Origin: an uncultured beta proteobacterium
GTDB taxonomy: Bacteria; Pseudomonadota; Gammaproteobacteria; Burkholderiales; Burkholderiaceae_C
Length of the DNA stretch: 7,775 nucleotides
Direction: 5' to 3'
Assembly: GCA_903840825.1 (NCBI GenBank)
Contig: CAIMHL010000207.1
Coordinates: 1-7,775, forward strand
How positions within the stretch are numbered: position 1 is the first letter of the stretch; each line of letters starts with the position of its first letter. Both the position numbers and the translations under genes were made by a program. Below, in pieces: positions 5,638-7,775 of the stretch. The notes under the pieces were generated by a model that made no database searches, was not told the DNA's origin, and saw nothing but the letters and a program-made list of their open reading frames with translations.

Positions 5638-5644
5638 CCCCACT

Positions 5645-6400
5645 ATGCACATTTCATCTCTTAAAGAAGTTGTCAGCGCCGAAGAGTGGCAACTGCGCGT
5701 TGACCTGGCCGCCTGCTACCGATTGGTAGCGGCGTATGGCTGGAGCGACCTGGTGTTCACCCACGTCTCTGCGCGCATACCGGGCCCGGAGCATCACTTT
5801 TTGATCAACCCTTATGGGCTGATGTTTGACGAAATCACCGCCTCCAGCCTGGTCAAAATTGACCAGGATTGCAACAAACTGAGCGACTCCCCTTTTCCCG
5901 TCAACCCAGCGGGCTTCAACATCCACAGCTGTATTCACCAAGCCCGCGAAGACGCGGCTTGCGTCTTGCACACCCACACAAGGGCGGGCGTGGCGGTGAG
6001 TGCGCAGAAGTGCGGCGTGCTGCCCATCAGCCAGCAGTCCACCTTTGTGCTGGGCTCCCTGGCCTATCACGACTACGAAGGGGTAGCCCTGCGTGACGAC
6101 GAAAAACCCCGCTTGCAGGCCGATTTGGGCGATGCCAACTACCTGATGCTGCGCAACCACGGCTTGCTCACCGTTGGCAAGGACATCCCTTCCGCTTTTC
6201 TGGCGATGTACATCTTTGAGAACACCTGCCGCATTCAAATTGATGCGCAGGCAGGCGGCGAGTTGAACTATGTGAACCCCGCCATCGTGGCCGGCATTGG
6301 CAGCGTGATGAAAGTCGCGACCGCAGGCCTGGGCGCCGCACTGGCTTGGCCTGCCCTGCTTCGTAAACTTGACCGCATGGATACGAGCTACCAAACATGA
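5645..6400 (+). CDS. Class II aldolase/adducin family protein
   Basis: A 251-aa cytosolic protein of the class II aldolase/adducin fold (fuculose-1-phosphate aldolase/AraD-like), typically metal-dependent aldolases, epimerases or decarboxylases. The domain starts around residue 15 (WQLRVDLAACYRLVAAYGWSDLVFTHVSARIPG), continues through FLINPYGLMFDEITASSLVKID, and carries the metal-binding His pair in VLHTHTRAGVAVS (His109, His111) and the third His in MLRNHGLLTVG (His172). Metal ligands thus appear intact. Within the family, the opening and the RNHGLLTVG segment resemble the adducin-like subgroup common in proteobacteria, whose substrates are mostly unknown. The frame opens at 5534, but the ATG at 5645 has the only good ribosome binding site. 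Its stop overlaps the next gene by 4 nt (ATGA), so the pair is an operon and probably acts in one pathway, perhaps producing an aldehyde for the dehydrogenase. That link is inference. Confidence 0.93.
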   Translation: MHISSLKEVVSAEEWQLRVDLAACYRLVAAYGWSDLVFTHVSARIPGPEHHFLINPYGLMFDEITASSLVKIDQDCNKLSDSPFPVNPAGFNIHSCIHQAREDAACVLHTHTRAGVAVSAQKCGVLPISQQSTFVLGSLAYHDYEGVALRDDEKPRLQADLGDANYLMLRNHGLLTVGKDIPSAFLAMYIFENTCRIQIDAQAGGELNYVNPAIVAGIGSVMKVATAGLGAALAWPALLRKLDRMDTSYQT

Positions 6401-7775
6401 ACACCAACACTCAAAACAACAGGCTTGAAGAAACGCTGGCACTTCAACGCGCCGCCTATTTTGCCCACCCCGTGCCCACGCTGGACGAGCGCCGCTCAGA
6501 CCTGCGCAAGCTTCAAACCTTCATCCGTGAAAACAAGGAAGGGCTGGTAGCAGCTGTCAACGCGGACTATGGCAACCGCTCAGCGCACGAAACCCTGTTT
6601 ACGGAAATTTTCCCGGCTATCGACGCGGTGGACCACACCCTCAAACACCTCAAACAATGGATGAAGCCCCAAAAAAGAGGCATCGATCTGCGTAACTTCT
6701 TGGGGGCCAAAAACCGCGTTATTCCCCAGCCTTTGGGCGTGGTGGGCTGTATCGTGCCGTGGAACTTTCCCATCAACCTGAGCTTTATTCCGCTGATCTA
6801 TATCTTCGCCGCGGGCAACCGTGCGATGGTCAAGATGTCTGAAAACTCACGCCATCTTGCCCGGTTTTTGATGGAAAAAATGCCCGTTTATTTTCCGCCA
6901 GAAAAGCTGTCTTTTTTTGACGAAACAGGTGGCGTTGGCGTCCAGTTTTCTCAGCTCAAATTCGACCACTTGCTGTTCACCGGCTCCGGCCAAACGGGAC
7001 GCGCGGTGATGGCTGCCGCAGCCAAAAATCTGTGCCCTGTGACGCTTGAATTAGGCGGCAAATCACCCGCCATTGTGTGTGACGACTTTGATATTCACAA
7101 AGCCTGCGAGCGCCTGATGTTTGTGAAATTGCTCAACGCCGGGCAAATTTGCACCACGGTGGACTACGTCTACCTGCCCAAGGGGAAAACCGCAGAATTT
7201 GTCGAGGCGGCGAAACAGATTGTCAGCAAGCGCTACCCCCAACTAAGCACCCCTGACTACACCGCCATCATTGACGAGCGCGCCTTCCAGCGTCTTACGC
7301 AGGCTCTGCAAGAAGCACAAGCAGCGGGCGCCACACTGGTTCAGTTAATCCCGGGCAAGCCCTGGGACGAGGCGAGCCGCAAAATTGCCCCGCATCTGGT
7401 ACTCAACGCTCCCGAGAACAGCATTTTGCGTACCCGGGAAATTTTTGGACCTATTTTGCCAATTATTGAATACAACTCACTGGAAGAGCCGATCAAGGCC
7501 ATCAACCACGGCCCACGCCCGCTGGCCATTTACCCCTTCAGCAATCACTCGCAAAACATCCAGACACTGCTGGACCGCATCATGTCAGGGGGAGTCAGTG
7601 TCAACGATGGCTTGTTCCATGTGGGCCAGCATGACTTGCCTTTTGGCGGCGTAGGCGACAGCGGCATGGGTCACTACCACGGGCACGAAGGCTTTGTGAC
7701 CTTCTCCAAAATGCGACCTGTTTTTTACCAGGCAAGCTGGAGTGCTGTGAAGTTTCTATACCCCCCCTACGGAAA
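6397..7775 (+). CDS. Coniferyl-aldehyde-dehydrogenase-type ALDH (3' end beyond window)
   Basis: NAD(P)-dependent aldehyde dehydrogenase superfamily, oxidising an aldehyde to its acid; 459 complete residues are visible and the frame is still open at the edge. Motifs in order are VVGCIVPWNFPINLSFIP (115-132, oxyanion Asn123), the cofactor-binding FTGSGQTGRAVM (194-205), LELGGKSPAIV (217-227, general base Glu218), NAGQICTTVDYVYLP (247-261, nucleophile Cys252), REIFGPILPI (347-356), and near the C-terminus LPFGGVGDSGMGHYHGHEGFVTFSK. The GMGHYHG tail and the NAGQ-C-DYV-P pattern point to the ALDH3-related coniferyl aldehyde dehydrogenase group rather than ordinary long ALDHs. That group is about 475-480 aa, so perhaps 15-20 residues are missing. 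The true aldehyde may not be coniferyl aldehyde; members also act on other aryl or aliphatic aldehydes. It starts at the ATG inside the aldolase stop (ATGA overlap), indicating coupled translation. Confidence 0.93.
   Translation, partial: MNTNTQNNRLEETLALQRAAYFAHPVPTLDERRSDLRKLQTFIRENKEGLVAAVNADYGNRSAHETLFTEIFPAIDAVDHTLKHLKQWMKPQKRGIDLRNFLGAKNRVIPQPLGVVGCIVPWNFPINLSFIPLIYIFAAGNRAMVKMSENSRHLARFLMEKMPVYFPPEKLSFFDETGGVGVQFSQLKFDHLLFTGSGQTGRAVMAAAAKNLCPVTLELGGKSPAIVCDDFDIHKACERLMFVKLLNAGQICTTVDYVYLPKGKTAEFVEAAKQIVSKRYPQLSTPDYTAIIDERAFQRLTQALQEAQAAGATLVQLIPGKPWDEASRKIAPHLVLNAPENSILRTREIFGPILPIIEYNSLEEPIKAINHGPRPLAIYPFSNHSQNIQTLLDRIMSGGVSVNDGLFHVGQHDLPFGGVGDSGMGHYHGHEGFVTFSKMRPVFYQASWSAVKFLYPPYG

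Noticed and set aside
5534..5644. A 37-residue N-terminal extension of the aldolase
   Set aside because: There is no ribosome binding site before 5534, the peptide (MVLKCKKCQ...) has no family counterpart, and the ATG at 5645 has GGAG at ideal spacing.
5654..6442. A 262-codon open frame on the minus strand across the aldolase gene
   Set aside because: It is antisense to a protein with clear aldolase motifs, its translation is Val/Gln/His/Gly-rich with no recognisable domain, and long antisense frames are usual in GC-rich genes.

Overview
The window looks like chromosomal DNA from a betaproteobacterium of the order Burkholderiales, most likely Comamonadaceae (Rhodoferax/Polaromonas-like). This rests on the ParA, MnmG and RsmG sequences, the gene order, moderately high GC and a recalled resemblance of one intergenic hairpin to repeats common in that family. 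It is inference from protein character, not a database match.

The left 5.5 kb is a tightly packed block, all on the minus strand. In transcription order it reads mnmG (gidA), rsmG (gidB), a LysE/RhtB-family exporter, parA, a small RBBP9/YdeN-type serine hydrolase, and the start of parB, which runs off the left edge. This is the classical gidA-gidB-parA-parB block, often found near the replication origin, with two accessory genes inserted: the exporter between rsmG and parA, and the hydrolase between parA and parB. Coupling is visible at mnmG/rsmG (1-nt TGATG overlap) and hydrolase/parB (the parB Shine-Dalgarno overlaps the hydrolase stop codon).

The block also carries the DNA sites its own ParB should bind. 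Four parS-like sites lie within 2.2 kb: one between parA and the exporter gene, a one-mismatch variant inside rsmG, and two perfect copies inside mnmG. Both mnmG copies encode the peptide VSRET, and one appears to sit in a peptide insertion. So this locus probably encodes the segregation machinery and is also the centromere-like loading region.

The only sizeable non-coding stretch is 2509-2787, between rsmG and the exporter gene. It holds a 112-bp imperfect inverted repeat (MITE/REP-like) ending 2 bp from the rsmG stop codon, a separate 9-bp inverted repeat and a weak candidate promoter for the exporter.

The right third is on the plus strand and divergent from mnmG. It is a two-gene catabolic-looking operon: a class II aldolase/adducin-family protein, overlapping by 4 nt (ATGA) a coniferyl-aldehyde-dehydrogenase-type ALDH that runs off the right edge nearly complete. 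No RNA genes, CRISPR arrays, transposase genes or phage genes were seen. I find no wholly new system. The most interesting signals are the parS sites written into coding sequence and the accessory genes lodged in the partition operon.
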